Assembly (NCBI GenBank): GCA_003131985.1
Contig: PKWH01000050.1
Location: forward strand, 505-12,554
Length of the DNA: 12,050 bases
Source of the DNA: Acidobacteriota bacterium
GTDB taxonomy: Bacteria; Acidobacteriota; Terriglobia; Acidiferrales; UBA7541
Direction of reading: 5' to 3'
Below are positions 5,952 through 12,050 of the stretch, in pieces. The notes beneath the pieces were generated by a model. That model saw only the letters and a program-made list of their open reading frames with translations. It searched no databases and was not told the DNA's origin. Numbering within the stretch: the first letter of the stretch is position 1; the number at the start of each line of letters is the position of its first letter. Both the position numbers and the translations under genes were made by a program.

Positions 5952-6431
5952 ATGGATTATCTGTGGACGCCGTGGCGCTATCGCTATATCGCCGACGCGT
6001 CGAAGGACGAAGGCTGTATTTTTTGTGCCGCCGTCGCCGCCGATGACGATGCGAAGACCCAAATCATTCTGCGCGGCGCGAAAAATTTTATAATCCTCAA
6101 TCGCTATCCTTACACCACCGGCCACGTGATGGTTGTTCCTTACGCTCATGTAGCCGATCTTTCAGCCGCCGACCCTGAAACACTCGCCGAAATGATGCGA
6201 CTTTCGCAACGCGTCCACACCGCGCTCGAGAAAATTTATCACCCGCAAGGCTACAACCTCGGCATGAATCTCGGCCGTGCCGCCGGCGCGGGAGTCACCG
6301 GCCACTTGCATCTGCACGTCCTGCCGCGCTGGTCCGGCGACGCGAATTTCATGACCGTAGTGGGCGAGACCCGCGTCGAGCCCGAAGACCTCGCCACCAC
6401 CTACCAAAAGCTCCGCAAAACCCTCGCGTAG
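5952..6431 (+). CDS. HIT-family protein, Ap4A phosphorylase/hydrolase-like
   Basis: The 159-residue protein shows the histidine triad HLHLHVL at 118-124 (H118, H120 and H122, with H120 the expected nucleophile). It is preceded by the NLGMNLGRAAGAGVTG loop that lines the nucleotide site. The start MDYLWTPWRYRYI, the CIFC pair at 22-25 (a probable zinc-binding half) and NRYPYTTGHVMVVPYAHV match the subgroup of dinucleoside tetraphosphate-degrading HIT proteins typified by mycobacterial Rv2613c. Such enzymes split Ap4A and related nucleotides in the cytoplasm. The gene starts 6 nt after the ihfB-like stop with only a weak GCGGGA-type site, so translational coupling is likely. The exact substrate, and whether it is a phosphorylase or a hydrolase, cannot be read from sequence. 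Confidence 0.9.
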   Translation: MDYLWTPWRYRYIADASKDEGCIFCAAVAADDDAKTQIILRGAKNFIILNRYPYTTGHVMVVPYAHVADLSAADPETLAEMMRLSQRVHTALEKIYHPQGYNLGMNLGRAAGAGVTGHLHLHVLPRWSGDANFMTVVGETRVEPEDLATTYQKLRKTLA

Positions 6432-6478
6432 GATTGTCCTTTCTTAATTTCGGAGCGCAGCCTAGAATTTATATTCTC

Positions 6479-6483
6479 GGAGG
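6479..6483 (+). promoter_or_regulatory. Shine-Dalgarno sequence that sets the acyl-CoA dehydrogenase start
   Basis: GGAGG lies 7 nt before GTG 6491. Together with the protein alignment it selects GTG 6491 over the in-frame TTG at 6434. A weak -10-like TAGAAT lies at 6463-6468 with no good -35, so this gene may have its own promoter or be read from the HIT gene. Confidence 0.7.
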
Positions 6484-6490
6484 CAGGTGC

Positions 6491-7633
6491 GTGAATCTTG
6501 ACCTCACAGAAGAACAACAACTGCTGCAACGCAGCGTGCGGGAATTTGCCGAAGCGGAAGTGAAACCGCATGCGAAGGAAATCGACGAAACGGGTCGTTT
6601 TCCACGCGATACCTTTGAGAAAGCCGCGCAGCTGGGCCTCACCGGAGTTGCCGTGCCCGAAAATTATGGCGGCGCAGGAATGGATCATGTCAGCTACGCC
6701 ATCGTGATCGAGGAGATTTCTCGCGTCTGTGCTTCCACCGGCACCATTCTTTCCGTTCAAAACTCGCTCTACTGCGATCCCATCTTGCGGTTCGGCACCG
6801 ATGAGCAAAAACAGAAATTCCTCGTTCCCTACGCGCGCGGGGAAAAAATCGGATGCTACGCGCTCACCGAGCCTCAAGCCGGCTCAAACGCCGCCGCACT
6901 CAGGACCAAAGCTGAGCGCAAAGGCGACGCCTACGTCATCAACGGGACCAAGGCATGGATCACCAACGGCGGCGCAGCAGATGCCGCGCTTGTATACGTG
7001 AACACGCAACCGGAAAAAGGCGAAAAGGGAATCACTGCGCTGATCGTCGAAAAAGGCACGCGCGGTTTCGCCGTCGGCAAGGAAGAGAAAAAACTCGGCG
7101 TTCACGCCACGGCTTGCACCGAGCTTTCGTTCGCTGACTGCGAGGTTCCCGTCGGCAATAGGATCGGGAATGAAGGCGAAGGTTATAAGATCGCGCTTTC
7201 CACACTCGATGGCGGCCGCATCGGCATTGCCGCCCAAGCTACCGGAATTGCACAGGGTGCCTTCGAAGCAGCGCTTTCTTACGCGCAGCAGCGCCAGGCT
7301 TTCGGCCATCCCATCGCGGATTTTCAAGCCATTCAGTTCATGCTTGCCGACATGGCCACCGAATTAGACGCCGCGCGTTTGCTCGCGCGCCGCGCTGCAT
7401 GGAAACAGGATTCTGGCGCACGGTTTACCATGGAAGCTTCCATCGCAAAACTTTTCGCCAGCGAAATGTCCACGCGCGTGACGCACAAAGCTATCCAGAT
7501 ACATGGCGGCTACGGCTACAGCCGCGAATATCCCGTCGAACGCAACTACCGCGACGCGCGCATCACCGAAATTTACGAAGGTACCAGCGAAATTCAGCGC
7601 CTAGTCATCTCCGCTTCGGTCTTGAAAGCGTAG
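6491..7633 (+). CDS. Acyl-CoA dehydrogenase (short-chain/branched-chain type)
   Basis: This FAD enzyme oxidises acyl-CoA to trans-2-enoyl-CoA and passes electrons to an electron-transfer flavoprotein. From GTG 6491 it is 380 residues, the standard family length. The N-terminal helical domain starts LDLTEEQQLLQRSVREFA. The middle beta domain carries the flavin and substrate signature YALTEPQAGSNAA followed by INGTKAWITNG. The C-terminal helical domain ends with the signature GGYGYSREYPVERNYRDARI and IYEGTSEIQRLVI. The Glu of YEGT (E363) corresponds to the catalytic base of short-chain acyl-CoA dehydrogenase. Chain length cannot be settled from sequence, and butyryl-, isovaleryl- or 2-methylbutyryl-CoA are all possible. 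There is no etfAB, thiolase or enoyl-CoA hydratase in the window, so it stands apart from its pathway partners. Confidence 0.95.
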   Translation: MNLDLTEEQQLLQRSVREFAEAEVKPHAKEIDETGRFPRDTFEKAAQLGLTGVAVPENYGGAGMDHVSYAIVIEEISRVCASTGTILSVQNSLYCDPILRFGTDEQKQKFLVPYARGEKIGCYALTEPQAGSNAAALRTKAERKGDAYVINGTKAWITNGGAADAALVYVNTQPEKGEKGITALIVEKGTRGFAVGKEEKKLGVHATACTELSFADCEVPVGNRIGNEGEGYKIALSTLDGGRIGIAAQATGIAQGAFEAALSYAQQRQAFGHPIADFQAIQFMLADMATELDAARLLARRAAWKQDSGARFTMEASIAKLFASEMSTRVTHKAIQIHGGYGYSREYPVERNYRDARITEIYEGTSEIQRLVISASVLKA

Positions 7634-7681
7634 TAAATAGAAGAACGCGGGACCTGCTCTCGCTTGTGTTGCTCCTCAGTG

Positions 7682-7687
7682 TATTCT
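7682..7687 (+). promoter_or_regulatory. possible -10 element next to the uvrC-like start
   Basis: TATTCT ends 7 nt before ATG 7695, so predicted +1 is about 7694. It is the same hexamer seen before the dnaC-like gene. No -35 is evident at normal spacing. The 61 nt gap after the acyl-CoA dehydrogenase is pyrimidine-rich near the ATG and contains no Shine-Dalgarno sequence. Confidence 0.3.
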
Positions 7688-7694
7688 TGTCTCC

Positions 7695-8990
7695 ATGTTG
7701 GAACTGGATTGCGGACAGCGCTTCGCGCCGGAGCTGGACGAAAACTTCTTCACATCGTTGCCGTCGCGTCCGGGTGTCCTGTTGCTCCAGATGCAGGACG
7801 TGAACGCGCATCCGTATCTTGCGCGCACCGCGGACATTCGACGCGCCGCGGAACGGTTGCTGCGTCCTCCCGAAACCCTTTCCAAGCGTTTGAATCTCCG
7901 CGAAGTGGCCTCGTTCATTCGCTATCGCGTCACCGGATCGAAATTCGAACAAACTCTCACCATGTACGACCAAGCCCGCAAAAGCTTTCCGCATCGTTAT
8001 CGCGACTTGATGCGCCTGCGCCCGCCCGCGCTGTTGAAGGTCAACCTCCGCAACGAATATCCACGCTGTTACGTAACCCGTCGAATCCGCGCCGATGGAG
8101 GATTCTACTTTGGGCCTTTTCCGTCACGCCGCGCCGCCGAGTCGTTCAGTGAAGCTTTTCTCGACCTTTTCAAAATCCGCCGTTGCCAGATCAGAATCCG
8201 CCGAGATCCTGAATTTCCAGGATGCATTTATTCCGAGATGAAGATGTGCCTCGCGCCCTGTTTCGCCGGATGCTCGAAGCAGGAATACGATGTCGAAGTC
8301 GGCCGCGTTCTCAAAACTCTCGAAACGGCCGGGTCATTCCTTACCAGGGAAATCGCGGGCCAACGCGAAGCCGCCAGCGAAGCTCTGGACTTCGAAAAAG
8401 CTGCTGCGCTCCACAAGCGCCTCGACAAAGTCTCCACAACCTTGCGAGGGTGGGGAGAATTGACGCGGCGAATCGAGGAGATTGATGCCGTAATCTTGCA
8501 ACGCGGATCCGAAGAAAAAACAATCGTCGTGTTCCCGGTCCACGCGGGAATACTCGCCGAGCCTTTATTCCTGCGTTTCGGGGAATTATCAAGCGAGCCA
8601 AAATCCGTGGAAGGCATCTTGAGGAAAGTTTTGGAACCGCAAGCGAATACGGCCCCGCCAAAAGCAGCCCACCACAACCCAGAGTCTGCTGAAAGTCTCG
8701 AGGATCCGCAACCGGACACACTCAACAATTTGGCGGATTCCGCGGCTGAGCCGGAGGACCTGCCTGCGACATATCGCGCGCGATACAGTCTGCAGTCGGC
8801 GCCCGCGGAATTAACCGAACATCTATCGCTGCTCTCGCGATGGTTTTATTCGAAGCCTCGCGATGGAGAGATTCTTTTTCGTGAGAGAGGCTGGCCATAT
8901 CGTCGCATATTGCGTGCCTGCGGCAGGCTTCTTGCGCGGGCCGTGCCGCCGGCGAAAAGTTCACGCTCGAGTTCAAAACCTCGCTCGTAA
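7695..8990 (+). CDS. UvrC-like protein with degenerate GIY-YIG domain and no C-terminal nuclease
   Basis: The 431-residue protein aligns by eye with the N-terminal half of UvrC. Residues 21-110 occupy the GIY-YIG position, but the expected GVY...YVG reads GVL...YLA, and the catalytic Glu position (LLLENNLI in UvrC) aligns with Met90 in TLTMYDQA. The following block is UvrC-like: YFGPFPSRRAAESF (138-151), then FKIRRC. Cysteines at 164, 177, 185 and 189 have gaps of 12, 7 and 3 residues, almost the spacing of the UvrC 4Fe-4S ligands. A UVR (UvrB-binding) motif lies at about 223-250 (REAASEALDFEKAAALHKRL). A UvrC-like middle region follows, then a low-complexity linker at about 320-365. The RNase H-like nuclease and helix-hairpin-helix domains are absent. 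It may be a non-cutting repair accessory factor that binds UvrB, or a diverged protein with a new role. A true uvrC is expected elsewhere. There is no Shine-Dalgarno sequence before ATG 7695. Confidence 0.82.
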   Translation: MLELDCGQRFAPELDENFFTSLPSRPGVLLLQMQDVNAHPYLARTADIRRAAERLLRPPETLSKRLNLREVASFIRYRVTGSKFEQTLTMYDQARKSFPHRYRDLMRLRPPALLKVNLRNEYPRCYVTRRIRADGGFYFGPFPSRRAAESFSEAFLDLFKIRRCQIRIRRDPEFPGCIYSEMKMCLAPCFAGCSKQEYDVEVGRVLKTLETAGSFLTREIAGQREAASEALDFEKAAALHKRLDKVSTTLRGWGELTRRIEEIDAVILQRGSEEKTIVVFPVHAGILAEPLFLRFGELSSEPKSVEGILRKVLEPQANTAPPKAAHHNPESAESLEDPQPDTLNNLADSAAEPEDLPATYRARYSLQSAPAELTEHLSLLSRWFYSKPRDGEILFRERGWPYRRILRACGRLLARAVPPAKSSRSSSKPRS

Positions 8991-9065
8991 TTTTCTAAGC
9001 CTGATTTGTTCTTACTTTCCGTTTAGAACTTGGACCAATCGAAAACAATGCTACCGATTACGTCG

Positions 9066-9071
9066 TACAAT
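9066..9071 (+). promoter_or_regulatory. possible -10 element next to the MFS gene start
   Basis: TACAAT matches the -10 consensus at five of six positions and ends 7 nt before ATG 9079, so predicted +1 is about 9078. No -35 hexamer stands out at 16-18 nt upstream and no Shine-Dalgarno sequence lies before the ATG. The rest of the 88 nt gap after the uvrC-like gene shows no terminator. Confidence 0.35.
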
Positions 9072-9078
9072 TAACCGG

Positions 9079-10386
9079 ATGTCGAAATCGCGCCCGCAGA
9101 ACACAGACCCCGAACACCGGTCACGCGCTCGCGCGATGGTCCGTTCGCTACGGCATCGCAACTTCCAGCTTTTCTTCAGTGGACAAATGATTTCGCTCAT
9201 CGGCACCTGGATGCAAAACGTTGCGCAGGCTTGGCTCGTTTATCGCTTGACGGGATCGTCGCTCCTTCTCGGCGTCGTGGGCTTTGCGGGGCAGATTCCC
9301 GTATTCTTGCTCGCTCCCATCGGAGGCCTGGCCGCCGATCGTTGGAATCGCCATCGCATCGTCATCGGCACTCAGATCGTGTCGATGATCCTTGCTTGCT
9401 TCCTCGCAATCCTTACTCTTCTCCATATCGTCACGGTCTGGGAGATTGTCGTGCTCGCAGCGTTACTCGGCGCCGTAAATGCATTCGACATTCCGGCCAG
9501 ACAATCGTTTCTGATCGATATGGTCGGCCGCGAGGATTTAATGAACGCGATCGCCTTGAATTCCTCCATGTTCAATGGCGCCCGCGTAATCGGTCCAGCC
9601 ATCGCCGGTTTGCTCGTAGCATGGATCGGGGAAGGTTGGTGCTTTTTCGCCAACGCCGTCAGCTACATCGCTGTCATCATCGGCCTGCTGCTGATGAAGC
9701 TCGGGCCTATGCGTGCCGTCTCGAAACAAGCCACGCCCATAGAGCACATCGCCGAAGGGTTCCGGTTCGTGCGCCGCACCGCACCCATCATGGCCATCAT
9801 GCTGCTCATCGGGCTGGTCAGTTTGGTCGCCGTGCCTTACTCAGTGTTGATGCCGATTTTTGCCGACCGCGTTCTGCACGGTGGTGCGCGCGCGCTTGGC
9901 GTTCTGATGGGCGCTAGCGGAGTTGGCGCCTTATTAGGAGCGCTCACTCTTGCAATGCGGCGCGGAGTTCATGGGCTCGGCCGTTGGATCGCTTTTTCCG
10001 CGATAGCTTTCGGAGCCAGTCTCGTTCTGTTTTCCTTTTCAAGATGGTTCGTGCTCTCCGCGATACTGCTGGTTCCGGTGGGGTACGCCGTGATGCTGCA
10101 GATGTCTAGCTCGAACACGATGATTCAAGCCATGGTTCCAGATGAACTGCGGGGCCGCGCCATGGCCGTCTATACCATGATGTTCATGGGCATGGCTCCG
10201 ATGGGAGCGCTGTTTGCCGGAGTGCTCGCAGGTAGCATCGGCGCTCCGTGGACCGTGGCAATCGGCGGAATTGGAGCCATGGTGGGCGGTTTTCTTTTTT
10301 GGCGCCAGTTGCCGAAGCTGCGTTTCGAAGCGCGCGAATTGCTCGTCGCGCAAGGTCTGGCGGGAGAACCCGAACAAGCAAAGTAA
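9079..10386 (+). CDS. MFS exporter, EntS-like (MFS_3 type)
   Basis: The 435-residue integral membrane protein has about 10-12 hydrophobic segments from residue 29 to about 410. A short basic N-terminus (RSLRHRNFQLFF) precedes the first helix. The opening run SGQMISLIGTWMQNVAQAWLVY and the loop 2-3 motif GGLAADRWNRHR (82-93) are typical of the MFS_3 group that includes the enterobactin exporter EntS and many drug or metabolite exporters driven by the proton gradient. No siderophore or antibiotic synthesis genes are near, so the substrate is unknown. The frame is open back to 8863 inside the preceding gene, but the extra 72 residues are basic, lack family likeness and overlap another gene, so ATG 9079 is preferred. 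ATG 9136 (residue 20) is a second possibility. Confidence 0.9.
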   Translation: MSKSRPQNTDPEHRSRARAMVRSLRHRNFQLFFSGQMISLIGTWMQNVAQAWLVYRLTGSSLLLGVVGFAGQIPVFLLAPIGGLAADRWNRHRIVIGTQIVSMILACFLAILTLLHIVTVWEIVVLAALLGAVNAFDIPARQSFLIDMVGREDLMNAIALNSSMFNGARVIGPAIAGLLVAWIGEGWCFFANAVSYIAVIIGLLLMKLGPMRAVSKQATPIEHIAEGFRFVRRTAPIMAIMLLIGLVSLVAVPYSVLMPIFADRVLHGGARALGVLMGASGVGALLGALTLAMRRGVHGLGRWIAFSAIAFGASLVLFSFSRWFVLSAILLVPVGYAVMLQMSSSNTMIQAMVPDELRGRAMAVYTMMFMGMAPMGALFAGVLAGSIGAPWTVAIGGIGAMVGGFLFWRQLPKLRFEARELLVAQGLAGEPEQAK

Positions 10387-10420
10387 GAACGTCCGATTTC
10401 TCCTCATTCACAAGCGTTTT

Positions 10421-10428
10421 GATATACT
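10421..10428 (+). promoter_or_regulatory. extended -10 promoter of the aldo/keto reductase gene
   Basis: TATACT (10423-10428) with an upstream TG at 10420-10421 forms a TGnTATACT extended -10. Predicted +1 is about 10435, giving a 33 nt leader that contains the purine-rich site AGAGAGG ending 4 nt before ATG 10468. No clear -35 is seen, as is common for extended -10 promoters. Confidence 0.5.
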
Positions 10429-10467
10429 GCGCGAGTTCACAACGCTCGCCGTGAAAAGAGAGGCTTG

Positions 10468-11607
10468 ATGTCATCTGCTTCACCCCTCAGCGCGGAACGC
10501 AAGGCCGGCTTCGCAACTCCGGAAGGCACGCTGCGCTATGCTGCTCGCTTTCAAGGACGCTCCGCGGCGGGCCACTTCCGCGAGATTCCCGGCGGACTTG
10601 TGCTTTCCTCCATCGGTATCGGCACCTATCTTGGTGAAGCAGACGACGCGACAGATGGCGCATATACCGACGCCATAGTTTCGGCCGTCGAAAGCGGTTG
10701 CAACGTGATCGACTCGGCCATTAATTACCGTTTCCAGCGAAGCGAGCGAGCTGTGGGCGCCGCTATGAAGGAACTTTTCTCAAAAAGTTTCTCTCGCGAC
10801 GAAATCGTTCTTTGTACGAAAGCAGGATTTTTGACTCCCGATGGTGCCATGCCCGCCGACCCCAACGAGTACTTCGCGCACGAATTCCTCGAGCGCGGAA
10901 TTTTTCGCGTGGATGAAATTGCCGCTGGATGCCACTGCATGGCGCCGGCCTACCTGGCCGACCAGCTCGAACGGAGCCGCCGCAATTTGGGTGTCGAAAC
11001 CATTGATGTGTTTTACCTGCACAACCCTGAGACTCAATTGAGCGAAGTTACGGCTGACGAATTTCGCCAGCGCATTCGCGCAGCATTCACATTTCTGGAA
11101 ACTGCTGTGGCGGAGAAGAAAATCCGCTCCTACGGCATGGCCACCTGGAATTCATTTCGAGAAGATCCAAAAGCCGCCGGCTACCTTTCGCTTGAAGAGA
11201 TGGCTGGAATAGCCGAAGAAATCGCCGGGCCCGCGCATCATTTTCGCTTTGTGCAGTTGCCGTTCAACTTGGCCATGCCGGAAGCGCTCACGCGGCCGAA
11301 CCAAATGATCGATGGCAAGCCCGTTCCGATGGTTCAGGCGGCGCGGAAGCTGGGAATCTCGCTGATAACGAGCGCGGCGCTTCTGCAAGGGCAGCTGGCG
11401 AAGAATCTACCTCCGTTTGTCGCCACCGCGCTCGGATCAAAAGAGAATTCCACTCTCGCTCTGCAATTCGCGCGCTCCGTCCCCGGGTTAACCACCGCGC
11501 TGGTCGGAATGAGCCAGGTGGCTCATGTTGATAAGAACTTGAGTCTCGTTGCTGTAGAGCCGGCCTCGCGTGAGCAATTTCTAAAATTGTTCGAATCGAG
11601 AGGTTAG
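10468..11607 (+). CDS. Aldo/keto reductase family protein
   Basis: The 379-residue protein is a TIM-barrel NADPH-dependent oxidoreductase of the aldo/keto reductase superfamily. The catalytic tetrad is visible as D82 and Y87 in VIDSAINYRF, K118 in LCTKAG, and H185 in FYLHNPE. After the tetrad come YGMATWNSFRE and a C-terminal region with SITSAALLQGQL-like and VPGLTTALVGMSQ segments, which form the usual cofactor-binding end. It is longer than common members (about 320) because of a 40-residue N-terminal part and an insert around 120-160 (MPADPNEYFAHEFLERG and onward) between Lys and His. ATG 10468 follows the AGAGAGG site, and a TTG directly before it is unlikely to be used. The substrate cannot be predicted. 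The gene ends convergently with the next one, and the two overlap by 4 nt. Confidence 0.92.
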   Translation: MSSASPLSAERKAGFATPEGTLRYAARFQGRSAAGHFREIPGGLVLSSIGIGTYLGEADDATDGAYTDAIVSAVESGCNVIDSAINYRFQRSERAVGAAMKELFSKSFSRDEIVLCTKAGFLTPDGAMPADPNEYFAHEFLERGIFRVDEIAAGCHCMAPAYLADQLERSRRNLGVETIDVFYLHNPETQLSEVTADEFRQRIRAAFTFLETAVAEKKIRSYGMATWNSFREDPKAAGYLSLEEMAGIAEEIAGPAHHFRFVQLPFNLAMPEALTRPNQMIDGKPVPMVQAARKLGISLITSAALLQGQLAKNLPPFVATALGSKENSTLALQFARSVPGLTTALVGMSQVAHVDKNLSLVAVEPASREQFLKLFESRG

Positions 11608-12050
11608 AGACTTGCGGGTTCGCTGAACAACCCCGGATGCGTTTTGTTGAGCCATGTGTCGATTGCCGCAGCCATTTCGTCCAGGTGTCCTGTGAAAAAA
11701 TGATCTGCGTTTTCGACGAACGCCAACTCCTTGGGTTCCGGGAGTGTGTGGAAAAGCTTTTCGACATTTTCTCGTGATCCAAACTGATCGTTGGCTCCCT
11801 GTAGGAAGAGCTTCGGTTTCGTGCATTCGCGTAAGAACGTCATGCTGGATTTATCGACGGGAATTCCCAGACCGATTAGATCCGTCACACGGCTGTCTTC
11901 ACAGCCCACTTGTAGGCCCACCAACGAGCCAAAACTAAATCCCGCCAGCAGAATCGGCACACCCAGGAATTCGTTCGCCATATACTCTAGCCCTGCCCGA
12001 ACATCTTCGCGTTCGCCCGTGCCCCGATCGTGGACGCCCTCGCTTAGTCC
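11604..12050 (-). CDS. Alpha/beta hydrolase (C-terminal part, cut by window edge)
   Basis: The reading frame on the minus strand is open from the right edge of the window to TAA at 11606-11604, giving the last 148 residues. An ATG at 11981 is internal, because upstream codons continue the family pattern (GLSEGVHDRGTGEREDVRAGLEYM). The nucleophile elbow GFSFG has Ser39 of this fragment, the acid is D88 in QGANDQFGS, and the base is H117 in VENADHFFTG. This is a complete catalytic triad in the correct order. The GEREDVRAGLEYMANEF plus GVPILLAGFSFGS pattern resembles small serine hydrolases of the dienelactone hydrolase or TEX30-like kind. The missing N-terminus would hold the first strands and the oxyanion HG motif. 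No substrate can be given. Confidence 0.88.
   Translation of the reverse strand, partial: GLSEGVHDRGTGEREDVRAGLEYMANEFLGVPILLAGFSFGSLVGLQVGCEDSRVTDLIGLGIPVDKSSMTFLRECTKPKLFLQGANDQFGSRENVEKLFHTLPEPKELAFVENADHFFTGHLDEMAAAIDTWLNKTHPGLFSEPASL

Noticed and set aside
6434..6490. TTG start giving 19 more residues on the acyl-CoA dehydrogenase
   Set aside because: The GGAGG at 6479-6483 and the normal family N-terminus point to GTG 6491.
8863..9078. In-frame N-terminal extension of the MFS gene
   Set aside because: It overlaps the uvrC-like gene by over 120 nt, encodes basic non-membrane sequence without family likeness, and has no ribosome binding site.
11032..11041. Palindrome CTCAATTGAG inside the aldo/keto reductase gene
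   Set aside because: It is a single 10 bp palindrome in coding sequence with no repeat partner or regulatory context, so it is expected by chance.
1..12050. Search for a defence island, CRISPR array, prophage or insertion sequence
   Set aside because: I saw no direct repeat array, terminal inverted repeats, transposase, recombinase or phage genes. All frames are explained by chromosomal genes of even composition.

Overview
The window is an ordinary chromosomal stretch of a free-living bacterium, not a mobile or accessory island. I see no transposase, integrase, tRNA, rRNA or CRISPR array. By eye the GC content is in the high fifties. The gene set (dnaJ followed by an HspR-type MerR repressor, a DnaC-like ATPase, an S1 protein with a long acidic N-terminus, an IhfB-like protein, a HIT protein, an acyl-CoA dehydrogenase and a shortened UvrC relative) feels most like an Acidobacteriota chromosome. 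That placement is an inference from gene content and style, because no marker gene settles it.

Layout from left to right. (1) Positions 1-297 hold the 3' end of an unrecognised gene, followed by an inverted repeat. (2) Positions 360-1955 hold dnaJ and hspR, 15 nt apart, as a chaperone and heat-shock-repressor pair. (3) Positions 2100-3035 hold a DnaC/DnaI-like AAA+ ATPase with an N-terminal cysteine cluster. (4) Positions 3141-5421 hold rpsA (six S1 domains) behind a near-consensus promoter and a structured leader of about 118 nt. (5) Positions 5589-6431 hold an IhfB-like DNA-bending protein and, 6 nt later, a HIT-family Ap4A-type enzyme. The order rpsA then ihfB matches that of E. coli. (6) Positions 6491-7633 hold an acyl-CoA dehydrogenase with all hallmark motifs. 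(7) Positions 7695-8990 hold a UvrC-like protein that keeps the cysteine spacing of the UvrC iron-sulfur cluster and a UVR motif. It appears to have lost the GIY-YIG catalytic residues and lacks the C-terminal nuclease and HhH parts. (8) Positions 9079-10386 hold an EntS-like MFS exporter. (9) Positions 10468-11607 hold an aldo/keto reductase. (10) Positions 11604-12050, on the minus strand, hold the C-terminal part of an alpha/beta hydrolase that overlaps the reductase gene tail to tail by 4 nt.

All genes except the last lie on the plus strand. Functionally the window joins protein folding and its control, replication or helicase loading, translation, nucleoid structure, nucleotide scavenging, fatty acid or branched-chain oxidation, DNA repair or its regulation, and efflux. 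The two most unusual points are the apparently nuclease-dead UvrC relative and a split in start-site architecture. Several genes have strong Shine-Dalgarno sequences. Four others (dnaJ, the dnaC-like gene, the uvrC-like gene and the MFS gene) have none, and carry a -10-like hexamer at the distance expected if transcription began at or next to the start codon.
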